A DNA stretch of 64,000 nucleotides from CAWGJC01 sp965276665 (GTDB lineage Bacteria; Pseudomonadota; Alphaproteobacteria; Acetobacterales; Acetobacteraceae), in NCBI GenBank assembly GCA_965276665.1, contig OZ255620.1:4898001-4962000 (forward strand), read 5' to 3'. Numbering within the stretch: the stretch's first letter is position 1; each line of letters begins with the position of its first letter. Shown here piece by piece: positions 44,860 through 52,636 of the stretch. Made by a program: the position numbers and the translations under genes. The notes beneath the pieces are model-generated. The model did no database searches, was not told the DNA's origin, and worked only from the letters and a program-made list of their open reading frames with translations.

Positions 44860-45696
44860 TCAGAGGGTCGCGATCATCTCGCGGCGGAGGTCTTCGGTCA
44901 CCTCGGGGCACACGCCGAACCAGGCCTCGAAGGCCGGGCGGCCCTGGTGGAGCAGCATCCCGAGCCCGTCCACGACCGGGTTGCCGCGCGCGCGGGCGGC
45001 GGCGAGCAGCGGGGTTTCCAGCGGGTTGTAGACGATGTCGGAGACCACCCCCGTCACCGGCAACGCCGCCAGCGACAGGTCGAGCGCCGGCTGTCCGGTC
45101 ATGCCCTGGCTGGTCGTGTTGACGAGCAGCGCCGCGCCGGCAAGGGCCGCCGCGCGATCCTCCCACGGCAGGGGGCGCACGCCGGCGCCCAGCGCGGCCG
45201 CCAGCGCCGCGGCGCGGGCCGGCGAGCGGTTTAACAGTCGGATCTCCGGCGCCCCCTCCGCGACCAGCGCCGCGACCACCGCGCGCGCCCCGCCGCCCGC
45301 CCCGATCACCACCGCGGGACCGGCAGCGGCGCGCCAGGCCGGGATCGCGGCCCGCAGGCTCGACGCATAGCCCTCGACATCGGCATTACGCCCGTGCAGC
45401 GAGCCGTCCGGGCGCACCACGATCAGGTTCACCGCGCCGATCCGCTCGGCCAACGGATCACGCGTATCCACCAGCCTGAGCGCCTCCTCCTTGTGCGGGA
45501 TGGTGACATTGCATCCGGCAAAGCCGAGCGCCGCCAGGCCGCGGAGCGCCGCCTCGAGCCGCCCCGGTTCCACCGCCATCGGGACATACGCGCCGACGAT
45601 GCCGTGACGGCGGAGCCAGTATCCGTGCAGACGGGGCGAGCGGGAATGATGGATCGGCCAGCCGATCACGCCGGCCAGCCGGAACGCCTCCGCCAC
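44860..45696 (-). CDS. aroE: Shikimate dehydrogenase
   Basis: A 278-residue enzyme that reduces 3-dehydroshikimate with NADPH in aromatic amino-acid synthesis. Shikimate-binding residues are seen in IHHSRSPRLHGYWL and GCNVTIPHKEEAL (catalytic Lys). RNADVEGY carries the conserved Asp, with Ala in place of the common Thr. The Rossmann part is VVIGAGGGARAVVAAL, followed by LLNRSPARA. It lies three bases after the fRMsr gene on the same strand. Confidence 0.94.
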   Translation of the reverse strand: MAEAFRLAGVIGWPIHHSRSPRLHGYWLRRHGIVGAYVPMAVEPGRLEAALRGLAALGFAGCNVTIPHKEEALRLVDTRDPLAERIGAVNLIVVRPDGSLHGRNADVEGYASSLRAAIPAWRAAAGPAVVIGAGGGARAVVAALVAEGAPEIRLLNRSPARAAALAAALGAGVRPLPWEDRAAALAGAALLVNTTSQGMTGQPALDLSLAALPVTGVVSDIVYNPLETPLLAAARARGNPVVDGLGMLLHQGRPAFEAWFGVCPEVTEDLRREMIATL

Positions 45697-45699
45697 GGA

Positions 45700-46170
45700 T
45701 CAGGCCGCGTCGCGCCAGCGATGCGACGACGCGACCCATTCCCGCGCCACTGCCTCGCACCCGGCCCGGTCCTCGGCGGTGAACCGCCCGATCGCCGGGC
45801 TGTCGAAGTCGAGCACGCCGAGCAGCGCGTCGCCGGCGAGCAACGGCACCACCAGCTCCGAATTGGAGGCGGCATCGCAGGCGATGTGGCCGGGGAAGGC
45901 ATGCACATCCGGCACCAGTATTGTCTCGCACCGCGCCGCCGCCGTTCCGCACACGCCGCGTCCGAACGGAATGCGCACGCAGGCTGGCGGGCCCTGGAAC
46001 GGCCCGAGCACGAGGTCGTCGCCCCGGAGGAAATAGAACCCGGCCCAGTTCAGCGCCGGCAGCCGGGCGAACAGCAACGCCGCGGTGTTGGCCGCGTTCG
46101 CCACCGGATCGCGCTCACCCGCCAACAGGCCGCGAAGCTCGCTCAGGACATCCTGGTATTCCGGCGTCAC
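45700..46170 (-). CDS. Free methionine-R-sulfoxide reductase (GAF domain)
   Basis: A 156-residue GAF-domain protein of the fRMsr family. Cysteines 64, 74 and 98 (PPACVRIPF, GVCGTAA, HIACDAASNSELVVP) keep the 10- and 24-residue spacing of E. coli Cys84/94/118, including the catalytic cysteine. It reduces free methionine-(R)-sulfoxide. It overlaps msrB by four bases, making a two-enzyme repair unit, and aroE follows. Confidence 0.92.
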   Translation of the reverse strand: MTPEYQDVLSELRGLLAGERDPVANAANTAALLFARLPALNWAGFYFLRGDDLVLGPFQGPPACVRIPFGRGVCGTAAARCETILVPDVHAFPGHIACDAASNSELVVPLLAGDALLGVLDFDSPAIGRFTAEDRAGCEAVAREWVASSHRWRDAA

Positions 46171-46583
46171 GCTTTCGGCTCGAACCCGAGCGCCGTGCCG
46201 TTCATGCAGAAGCGCTGGCCGGTCGGCTGCGGACCGTCATCGAAGACATGGCCGAGATGGCCGCCGCAGGTGCTGCAATTCACCTCGACCCGGAGCATGC
46301 CGTGCGAGCGGTCCTCGACCAGGGTGACAGCGCCGGGACGCGCCGTATGGAAGCTCGGCCAGCCCGATCCGCTCTCGTATTTGGTGTCGGAGTCGAAGAG
46401 TTCGGCGCCGCATCCGGCGCAGTGGAATACGCCCGTCCGCTTCTCGTAATTCAGCGGGCTGCTGCCCGGCCGCTCGGTCGCCTGCTGGCGCAGCACGCGA
46501 TACTGCTCGGGGGTGAGCTCGCGACGCCATTCCGCGTCGCTACGCTCCGCCGGCTGCCCTTTGGTGCTTGCTGCGTCCGCCAT
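46167..46583 (-). CDS. msrB: Peptide-methionine (R)-S-oxide reductase
   Basis: A 138-residue MsrB. The catalytic Cys126 lies in RFCMNGTAL, and four zinc cysteines (55, 58, 103, 106) form CAGC and CSTC. YESGSGWPSF and HLGHVFDDGP are family blocks. It repairs protein methionine-R-sulfoxide. First gene of a msrB-fRMsr-aroE run; the four-base overlap with fRMsr implies joint control. Confidence 0.95.
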   Translation of the reverse strand: MADAASTKGQPAERSDAEWRRELTPEQYRVLRQQATERPGSSPLNYEKRTGVFHCAGCGAELFDSDTKYESGSGWPSFHTARPGAVTLVEDRSHGMLRVEVNCSTCGGHLGHVFDDGPQPTGQRFCMNGTALGFEPKA

Positions 46584-46620
46584 CTTCGTCTCCCTCGATC
46601 CTGGTCCCTCGATCCCGGGA

Positions 46621-46667
46621 CGTTCATGCTGGGGCCGTTCATATTGGGCCGACGTTCATGTTGGGCC
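46621..46667. repeat. Short tandem repeat, three imperfect copies
   Basis: CGTTCATGCTGGGGC, CGTTCATATTGGGCC and CGTTCATGTTGGGCC follow one another at 15-17 base spacing between msrB and the divergent dehydrogenase gene. They lie in the shared promoter region and could be protein-binding sites. Confidence 0.5.
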
Positions 46668-46745
46668 TGGGGGCGATCGTGTCCAGGCCCGCTTGCGCCG
46701 CACTCCCCCGAGCGCCACGATCCCGGCAAACAAGGGGAAGCGGCA

Positions 46746-47810
46746 GTGGCGGACAGCAGCGGACGAGTGAACACCAGGCGCATCTTCTATGTCCGCTACC
46801 TGGCGGCGCCCTCCTTCGCGGAGATCGTCACCGCCCGGCCCGATATCCGGCTCGACCGGCTGGAGAATGAGAGCACCGAGGCGGAGGCCGCGCCGGTGCT
46901 CGCCGCCGCGCATGCCTATCAGATCGGCGCGGCGCGCGACGAGATCGCGACCGGCTTCCACGCCACCGACGCGCTGCTCGCCCGCGCGCCGAACCTGCTC
47001 GTGGTGTCGTCCAACGGCGCCGGGTACGACACGATCGATGTCGAGGCCTGCACCCGCGCCGGCGTATTGGCGGTGAACCAGGCGGGCGGCAACAAGGAGG
47101 CGGTGGCCGAGCACGTGCTTGGCATGATGCTGACGCTCTCGAAGCGCATCATCCAGACGGATCGGTTCATGCGCCGGCAATCCGGCATCGAGCGCAACGC
47201 CTTTGCGGGCAACGATATCCACGGCAAGACGATCGGCATCGTCGGGCTCGGCCATGTCGGCTCGCGCATCGCCGAGTTGTGCCGCTTCCTGTTCGCGATG
47301 CGCGTGCTCGCCCACGACCCCTATCTCGACGACGCGACGATCGCCGCCCGCGGCGCCGAGCGCGCGACGCTGCAGGATCTGCTGCGCGAGGCGGATTTCG
47401 TCTCGCTCAACTGCCCGCGCACGGCGGAGACGCGGCACATGATCGGCGCGGCGGAATTCGCGATGATGCGGCCGGGCGCCTATTTCGTCACCGCGGCGCG
47501 CGGCGGCATTCATGACGAGGCGGCGCTCGCCGCGGCGCTCGCCGCCGGCCGCATCGCCGGCGCCGGGCTCGACGTGTGGGAGAAGGAGCCGCCGCCCGCG
47601 GATCATCCGCTGCTGCAATTTGACAACGTGATCGCGAGCCCGCACACCGCCGGGGTGACGCGGGAGGCGCGCGACAACATCGCCCGCATCGCGGCCGCGC
47701 AGATGCTCGACATCCTCGACGGCAAGCGGCCGCCGCGTCTGCTGAACCCGGATGTCTGGCCGGCCTATTCCCGCCGATTCGCCGCGGCGTTCGGCTTCGC
47801 GCCCGCCTGA
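46746..47810 (+). CDS. D-isomer-specific 2-hydroxyacid dehydrogenase
   Basis: A 354-residue NAD-dependent dehydrogenase. The Rossmann motif is GKTIGIVGLGHVGSRIAEL, then the catalytic Arg in ADFVSLNCPRTAET, a Glu in GAGLDVWEKEPP and the catalytic His in NVIASPHTAGVT. This is the phosphoglycerate-dehydrogenase-like branch; the substrate is not resolved. GTG 46746 behind GGGGAAG is the preferred start, with GTG 46767 as alternative. It converges with the ClC gene, overlapping 46 bases. Confidence 0.88.
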   Translation: MADSSGRVNTRRIFYVRYLAAPSFAEIVTARPDIRLDRLENESTEAEAAPVLAAAHAYQIGAARDEIATGFHATDALLARAPNLLVVSSNGAGYDTIDVEACTRAGVLAVNQAGGNKEAVAEHVLGMMLTLSKRIIQTDRFMRRQSGIERNAFAGNDIHGKTIGIVGLGHVGSRIAELCRFLFAMRVLAHDPYLDDATIAARGAERATLQDLLREADFVSLNCPRTAETRHMIGAAEFAMMRPGAYFVTAARGGIHDEAALAAALAAGRIAGAGLDVWEKEPPPADHPLLQFDNVIASPHTAGVTREARDNIARIAAAQMLDILDGKRPPRLLNPDVWPAYSRRFAAAFGFAPA

Positions 47811-49309
47811 TCCTCGGCTGGCGCGCTTGGCATCTCCCCTGGGAGCTCTCCTTTTGGCATCTCCCCTGGGGGCTCGGTCGCATCGCGCCGCCCCGTCCGC
47901 TCACGCGTGCGGAGAAAGATATCGGCGAGCGCGCCGTAGATCGGGTGCGGACAGACTAGGCGGGACACGCCGAACGCCACCATCGCGGTCGCCATCAGCG
48001 GCACCATCATGTGCTGGTTGTCGGTCATCTCCATCACGATGATGATGGCGGTGATCGGCGCCTGCACCACGCCCGAGAAATACCCGACCATGGCGAGCAG
48101 CACGACCGCGCTTTCCGGCGCATCCGGCAGCAGATGCGAAAGCCAGTCCCCGAGCCCGGCGCCGACCGCGAGCGATGGCGCGAAGATGCCGCCCGGGATG
48201 CCGCTCAGATAGGAGAGCACGCTGGCGGCGAATTTCAGCACGAAGAACAAAGGCGGGAGATGCGCGCCGCCCTCGACGATCGCGCGCGCCTGCGCATAGC
48301 CCGTGCCGTAGGTGGTGCCGTGGGAGGCGACGCCGATCGCCGCGATCGCCGCCCCGCAGCAGGCCGCGAAGCCGATCGGGTGCCGGCGCACGAGGCGGTT
48401 GACCGGCCCCGGGAACCCATACCGCGCCGCCCGCACGAGGATCGTGCTGAACAGCCCGCCGGCCGCGCCGCCGCACACGCCGCAGACCAGCACCGCGATC
48501 CAGCCGGACCCGAAGGCGAGCTGCGCGGAGGTGGTGCCGAAATAGGTGTAGTTGCCGGAGAAGGCGATCGTTGCGATGCCGGCGAGGATCACCGCGGTCA
48601 GCACGGTGCCGCTGGTCCGCGCCTCGAAGGAATGGCTCAGCTCCTCGATCGCGAACACGATCCCGGCGAGCGGCGTGTTGAACGCGGCGGCGATCCCCGC
48701 CGCCCCGCCGGCGAGCACCAGCCCGCGCTGCATCTCGGTCCGCGGCAGATGCATGAACCGGCCGAGCGCGTTCATCACCGCCGCGCCCACCTGCACCGTC
48801 GGGCCCTCGCGGCCGATCGAGGCCCCGCAGGCCAGGCCGAGCAGGGTCAGCACGATCTTGCCGAACGCGATCCGGAGCGAGAGCACAGTGTCCAGCACCC
48901 GCCGGTCCGGCAAATGCAGCGAGACGATCACCTGTGGAATCCCGCTGCCCTGCGCGCCAGGAAACACCGTCCGCGTCAGCAGCACCGACAGCGCGAGCCC
49001 CGCCGGCACCACCACGAAGGCGAGCAGGGGCTGGAACGCCACCACCCGGCCGAACAGCGCGACCGCACGGTCCGCCAGCGCTGCAAAGGCGATCGCGATC
49101 AGCGCCACGATCACCGCACCCACCCAGAAGACGAGCTGGCTCGCCCAATTTCGCGGCGAGAACATCCGCGAATCACGCAACCGGCGCAGCTGCACGTGCC
49201 CGGCGAGCAGCACGCCGCGCGCCGGGCGGGGGTGCGAGGGCGGCGCGGGTGACGGGGCAGGGGTTTCGTTCACCGCGTCGGGTGTAGCGGGCACCTTCCG
49301 TCCGGGCAA
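47765..49309 (-). CDS. ClC-family chloride channel/antiporter
   Basis: A 514-residue membrane protein with about a dozen helices. The anion-site motifs GAQGSGIPQV, GREGPTVQVGAA (gating Glu) and GIPGGIFAPSLAVGAGLG are all present, and the proton-path Glu occurs in FAIEELSHSF, suggesting a chloride/proton exchanger. The C-terminal tail carries a doubled GEMP motif from a short DNA repeat at about 47829-47870 and overlaps the facing dehydrogenase gene. Confidence 0.92.
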   Translation of the reverse strand: MPGRKVPATPDAVNETPAPSPAPPSHPRPARGVLLAGHVQLRRLRDSRMFSPRNWASQLVFWVGAVIVALIAIAFAALADRAVALFGRVVAFQPLLAFVVVPAGLALSVLLTRTVFPGAQGSGIPQVIVSLHLPDRRVLDTVLSLRIAFGKIVLTLLGLACGASIGREGPTVQVGAAVMNALGRFMHLPRTEMQRGLVLAGGAAGIAAAFNTPLAGIVFAIEELSHSFEARTSGTVLTAVILAGIATIAFSGNYTYFGTTSAQLAFGSGWIAVLVCGVCGGAAGGLFSTILVRAARYGFPGPVNRLVRRHPIGFAACCGAAIAAIGVASHGTTYGTGYAQARAIVEGGAHLPPLFFVLKFAASVLSYLSGIPGGIFAPSLAVGAGLGDWLSHLLPDAPESAVVLLAMVGYFSGVVQAPITAIIIVMEMTDNQHMMVPLMATAMVAFGVSRLVCPHPIYGALADIFLRTRERTGRRDATEPPGEMPKGELPGEMPSAPAEDQAGAKPNAAANRRE

Positions 49310-49383
49310 GCTTAGTTCCGTTTTCGTTCTTGACGGGCGGGCGGCGCTGGCGCAATTTGTCTGGGAACGAAAAGAGAACGCAG

Positions 49384-50553
49384 ATGGGGAAGCTTGACCG
49401 TCAGCACGCGCTGCACCCGGATGCCGCGACCTTCCCGCCGGATTGGGACGCGCCGCCCTCCGACGCGCTGCCCGAACGCCGCCCCCGCCGCGGCCGCGGC
49501 GCCGTCACCAACCCGGCCAGCCGCTTCGACAGCGAAACCGCCCAGCCCTTCGACGATGGCTGGAGCACGCTCACCGCCGATCTCGCCGACCTGCCGCCGC
49601 TCGCCACCACTCTGACGCCCGACGCCAGCCGCTCCGTCATCTCCTGGAACCAGAGCCCCGACATCGGCTTCGACCGCGCGGTCAACCCCTATCGCGGCTG
49701 CGAGCACGGCTGCATCTACTGCTATGCCCGCCCCACCCACGCCTATCTCGGCTTTTCCCCCGGTCTCGATTTCGAAACCCGGCTGATCTTCAAGCCGGAC
49801 GTCGCCGAGCAGCTCGAGCGCGAGCTCCGCAAGCCCGGCTACGTCGCCCGGCCGCTCACCCTCGGCTCCAACACCGACCCCTACCAGCCGGTCGAACGCA
49901 CGCTGAAACTCACGCGCTCGGTGCTCGAGGTGCTGGAACGCTTCGGCCATCCGGTCGGCATCGTCACCAAATCCGCCGGGGTGCTCCGCGACCTCGACAT
50001 CCTGCAGCGCATGGCCCAGCGCAACCTCGCGCGCGTCTGGCTCTCCGTCACCACCCTCGACGCCAGCCTCGCCCGCCGCATGGAACCCCGTGCCGCCACC
50101 CCGGCCCGCCGGCTGCAAGCCGTCGCCGCCCTCGCCGCCGCCGGCATCCCCACCGGCGTCCTCGCCGCCCCGATGATCCCAGGCCTCAACGACGCCGAGC
50201 TCGAACGCATCCTCGCCAGCGCCCGCAAGGCCGGCGCCCGCACCGCCGGCTACGTCCTCCTGCGCCTGCCTCTCGAATTGCGCGACATGTTCACCGCCTG
50301 GCTCGAGGAACACTTCCCCGACCGCGCCCGCCACGTCCTCAGCCTCGTGCGCGAAACTCGCGGCGGCACCCTCAACGACAGCCGCTTCCACCACCGCTTC
50401 ACCGGACAAGGCCCCTACGCCGACCTCCTCGTCCAACGCTTCGCCCGCGCCTCGCGCCAACACAACTTTCACGACCGCACTCAACTCGACTGCACCCAAT
50501 TCCAAGCCCCAACCCCGAATACGGCCTCCGTCGCGCAGCTTTCGTTGTTCTGA
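49384..50553 (+). CDS. Radical SAM protein, PA0069/SplB-like family
   Basis: A 389-residue radical SAM protein. The cluster motif is CEHGCIYCYA (C-x3-C-x2-C) near residue 110, preceded by NPYRGCEHG. LTLGSNTDPYQPVERTLKLTR and LNDSRFHHRFTGQGPYADLL are typical of the PA0069 family, distantly related to spore photoproduct lyase. Its reaction is unknown. ATG 49384 gives the normal length. It is followed by copy 3 of the interspersed repeat. Confidence 0.9.
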   Translation: MGKLDRQHALHPDAATFPPDWDAPPSDALPERRPRRGRGAVTNPASRFDSETAQPFDDGWSTLTADLADLPPLATTLTPDASRSVISWNQSPDIGFDRAVNPYRGCEHGCIYCYARPTHAYLGFSPGLDFETRLIFKPDVAEQLERELRKPGYVARPLTLGSNTDPYQPVERTLKLTRSVLEVLERFGHPVGIVTKSAGVLRDLDILQRMAQRNLARVWLSVTTLDASLARRMEPRAATPARRLQAVAALAAAGIPTGVLAAPMIPGLNDAELERILASARKAGARTAGYVLLRLPLELRDMFTAWLEEHFPDRARHVLSLVRETRGGTLNDSRFHHRFTGQGPYADLLVQRFARASRQHNFHDRTQLDCTQFQAPTPNTASVAQLSLF

Positions 50554-50560
50554 AGGGAGG

Positions 50561-50765
50561 AAGGCCGGGGGCTCTGCCCCCTGGACCCCCGCCAAAGGCC
50601 GAGCCTTTGGAATCCATTACGGCTGTTTGCGAAAAGGGTGGGCAACGAGGTGTTTGATACACCGTGTCGCCCACCCTTTTCGCAAACAGCCATAGTCGGG
50701 TTCTAAGGGCTCCGCCCTTGGCGGGGTCCCAAGTGACGCATGGGGGCAGAGCCCCTGGCCTTCCT
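50561..50765. repeat. Interspersed G/C-rich repeat, copy 3 (complete, with insert)
   Basis: Module A (AGGCCGGGGGCTCTGCCCCC, then GGACCCCCGCCAAAGG) spans about 50561-50615. Module B (GGGTTCTAAGGGCTCCGCCC to CAGAGCCCCTGGCCTTCCT) spans 50697-50765. The outer ends are inverted copies of each other (AAGGCCGGGGGCTCTGCCCC against GGGGCAGAGCCCCTGGCCTT), so the whole unit is a long imperfect palindrome around the hairpin at 50621-50691. Confidence 0.75.
50621..50691. repeat. 23-bp perfect inverted repeat with inner stem
   Basis: The left arm 50621-50643 (GGCTGTTTGCGAAAAGGGTG plus GGC) is the exact reverse complement of 50669-50691. The 25-base loop contains its own GGTGT/ACACC stem around TTGAT. It would form a very stable hairpin in RNA from either strand, between the radical SAM gene and rnhB. 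No T-run follows, so it is not a classical terminator. Confidence 0.85.
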
Positions 50766-50795
50766 TCCCTCAGAACCTCGATGCTATGCCGAGGA

Positions 50796-51479
50796 ATGCC
50801 GCATTTCAGGTTCGAGTCGCAGCATGGCGGTCGTGTTGCGGGGGTGGATGAGGTTGGGCGGGGTCCGTTGGCGGGGCCTGTGGTGGCGGCTGCTGTGGTG
50901 TTTCCGCGTGGGGTGCCGCGGCGGTTGGCGCGGTTGATCGATGATTCGAAGAAGCTGACCGCCGAGGAGCGGTTGGCGGCGTTCGCCGCCTTGCGCGCGG
51001 GTGGGGTGGCGGAGATCGGCGTGGGCGCGGCGTCGGTCCAGGAGATCGAGCGGCTGAACATCCTGCATGCGGCGTTGCTGGCGATGCGGCGGGCCGTGGC
51101 GCGGTTGGGGGCGCCCCCTGATCTGGTTCTGGTGGATGGCGATCGGCCGCCGATTCTGCCGCATCCGGTGCGGTGTGTGGTGGGTGGCGATGCGGTGTGC
51201 CTGTCGATCGCGGCGGCCTCGATCGTGGCGAAGGTGGTGCGGGACCGGGCGATGGCGCGGCTGGCGGTGCGGTTTCCGGGCTATGGCTGGGAGACGAATG
51301 TCGGCTATGGCACGGCGGTGCATCGGACGGCGCTGCTCCGGCTGGGCCCGACGCGGCATCATCGGGTCGGGTTTGCGCCGGTGCGTCAGTTCCTGCTGAT
51401 GCTCGAGGAGGGTGCGGGGGATGAGAGGCGCGCCGGGGTTGTTCCGGTTGACGCGGTCATGCCGGCCTCGCCAGTGTAG
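50796..51479 (+). CDS. rnhB: Ribonuclease HII
   Basis: A 227-residue nuclease that cuts RNA in RNA/DNA hybrids and single ribonucleotides in DNA. The acidic residues are in VAGVDEVGRGPLAGPV, LVLVDGDRP and VVRDRAMA; SIAAASIVAKV and YGWETNVGYGTAVH are type-2 RNase H blocks. ATG 50796 (MPHFRFES) matches the family start, though GAGGA almost touches it; ATG 50781 would add five residues. ccrM follows on the same strand, as in many alphaproteobacteria. Confidence 0.94.
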   Translation: MPHFRFESQHGGRVAGVDEVGRGPLAGPVVAAAVVFPRGVPRRLARLIDDSKKLTAEERLAAFAALRAGGVAEIGVGAASVQEIERLNILHAALLAMRRAVARLGAPPDLVLVDGDRPPILPHPVRCVVGGDAVCLSIAAASIVAKVVRDRAMARLAVRFPGYGWETNVGYGTAVHRTALLRLGPTRHHRVGFAPVRQFLLMLEEGAGDERRAGVVPVDAVMPASPV

Positions 51480-51562
51480 GGGCGCGTTGCGATGAGAACC
51501 GAGGCGCGGGTTTAGACGCGTCCTGCCGGAGCTGTTTTCCCCTGGTCGAGATCACCCGCGAA

Positions 51563-52636
51563 TTGCCGCTGGATCAGGTCCTGCGCGGCGACAGCGTGCA
51601 GATGATGCGCATGCTGCCGCCGGCCTCGGTGCACTGCATCTTCGCCGACCCGCCATACAATTTGCAGCTGCGTGGCGAATTGCGCCGCCCGGATGACAGC
51701 CTGGTCGATGGGGTGGATGAGGAGTGGGATCGGTTCACTGATTTCGCCGCCTATGACGCGTTCACCCGCGAATGGCTGAGCGAGTGCCGGCGATTGCTGC
51801 GCAAGGACGGCACGATCTGGGTAATCGGCGCCTACCATAATATCTTCCGGCTGGGCGCCATCCTGCAGGATCTGGGTTTCTGGATCCTGAACGATGTGAT
51901 CTGGCGGAAATCGAACCCGATGCCGAATTTCCGCGGCCGGCGCTTTACCAACGCTCACGAGACGCTGATCTGGGCGGCGCGCGGCCGGGATGCGCGATAC
52001 CGGTTCAACTATCAGGCGATGAAGTCGCTGAACGACGATCTGCAGATGCGGAGCGATTGGACGATCCCGCTTTGCACCGGCGCGGAACGCCTGCGCAACG
52101 CGCATGGGCTGAAGCTGCATCCGACGCAGAAGCCGGAGGCGTTGCTGCACCGGGTGCTGATGGCGAGCACGATGGCCGATGACATTGTCCTCGATCCGTT
52201 TCTCGGCACCGGCACGACGGCGGTGGTCGCGAAGCGCCTGCACCGGCGTTACATCGGCATCGAGCGCCATCCGGCTTATGCCGAGGCGGCGATGGGGCGG
52301 CTGCTGCGTGAGCGCCGCGCGCCGCATCTCGGCGTGGTGGCGCCGCCGGCGAGGCGGGATGCGCCGCGCATTCCGTTCGGCACGCTGGTGGAGCGCGGGA
52401 TCGTCCCGGCGGGCACGCCGCTCTTCGACCGCCAGCGCCGCGTCGAGGCGGTGGTGGTGGCGGATGGCACGCTGGTCTCCGGCGCGGCGCGTGGCTCGAT
52501 CCATCAGGTGGGCGCGACGGTGCAGAGCGCGCCGAGCTGCAATGGCTGGACGTTCTGGCATATCGAGCGCGAGGGCCGGTTGCTGCCGCTCGACACGCTG
52601 CGCGAGGAAATGCGCGCGGTTACGCCAGAGGGCTGA
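51563..52636 (+). CDS. ccrM: CcrM-type adenine-N6 DNA methyltransferase (GANTC)
   Basis: A 357-residue beta-class methyltransferase. DPPY at 29-32 (FADPPYNLQLRGEL) is the catalytic motif IV; the SAM-binding motif I comes late (VLDPFLGTGTTAVVAKRL), as in the beta class. MKSLNDDLQMRSDW and LHPTQKPEALLHRVL are CcrM blocks, and a C-terminal RAMA-type domain follows (GTLVERGIVPAGTPLFD). No ATG suits; TTG 51563 is used, and CTG 51542 is another option. It methylates GANTC after replication and times cell-cycle transcription with CtrA. Its end overlaps the facing transporter gene by 17 bases. Confidence 0.93.
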   Translation: MPLDQVLRGDSVQMMRMLPPASVHCIFADPPYNLQLRGELRRPDDSLVDGVDEEWDRFTDFAAYDAFTREWLSECRRLLRKDGTIWVIGAYHNIFRLGAILQDLGFWILNDVIWRKSNPMPNFRGRRFTNAHETLIWAARGRDARYRFNYQAMKSLNDDLQMRSDWTIPLCTGAERLRNAHGLKLHPTQKPEALLHRVLMASTMADDIVLDPFLGTGTTAVVAKRLHRRYIGIERHPAYAEAAMGRLLRERRAPHLGVVAPPARRDAPRIPFGTLVERGIVPAGTPLFDRQRRVEAVVVADGTLVSGAARGSIHQVGATVQSAPSCNGWTFWHIEREGRLLPLDTLREEMRAVTPEG

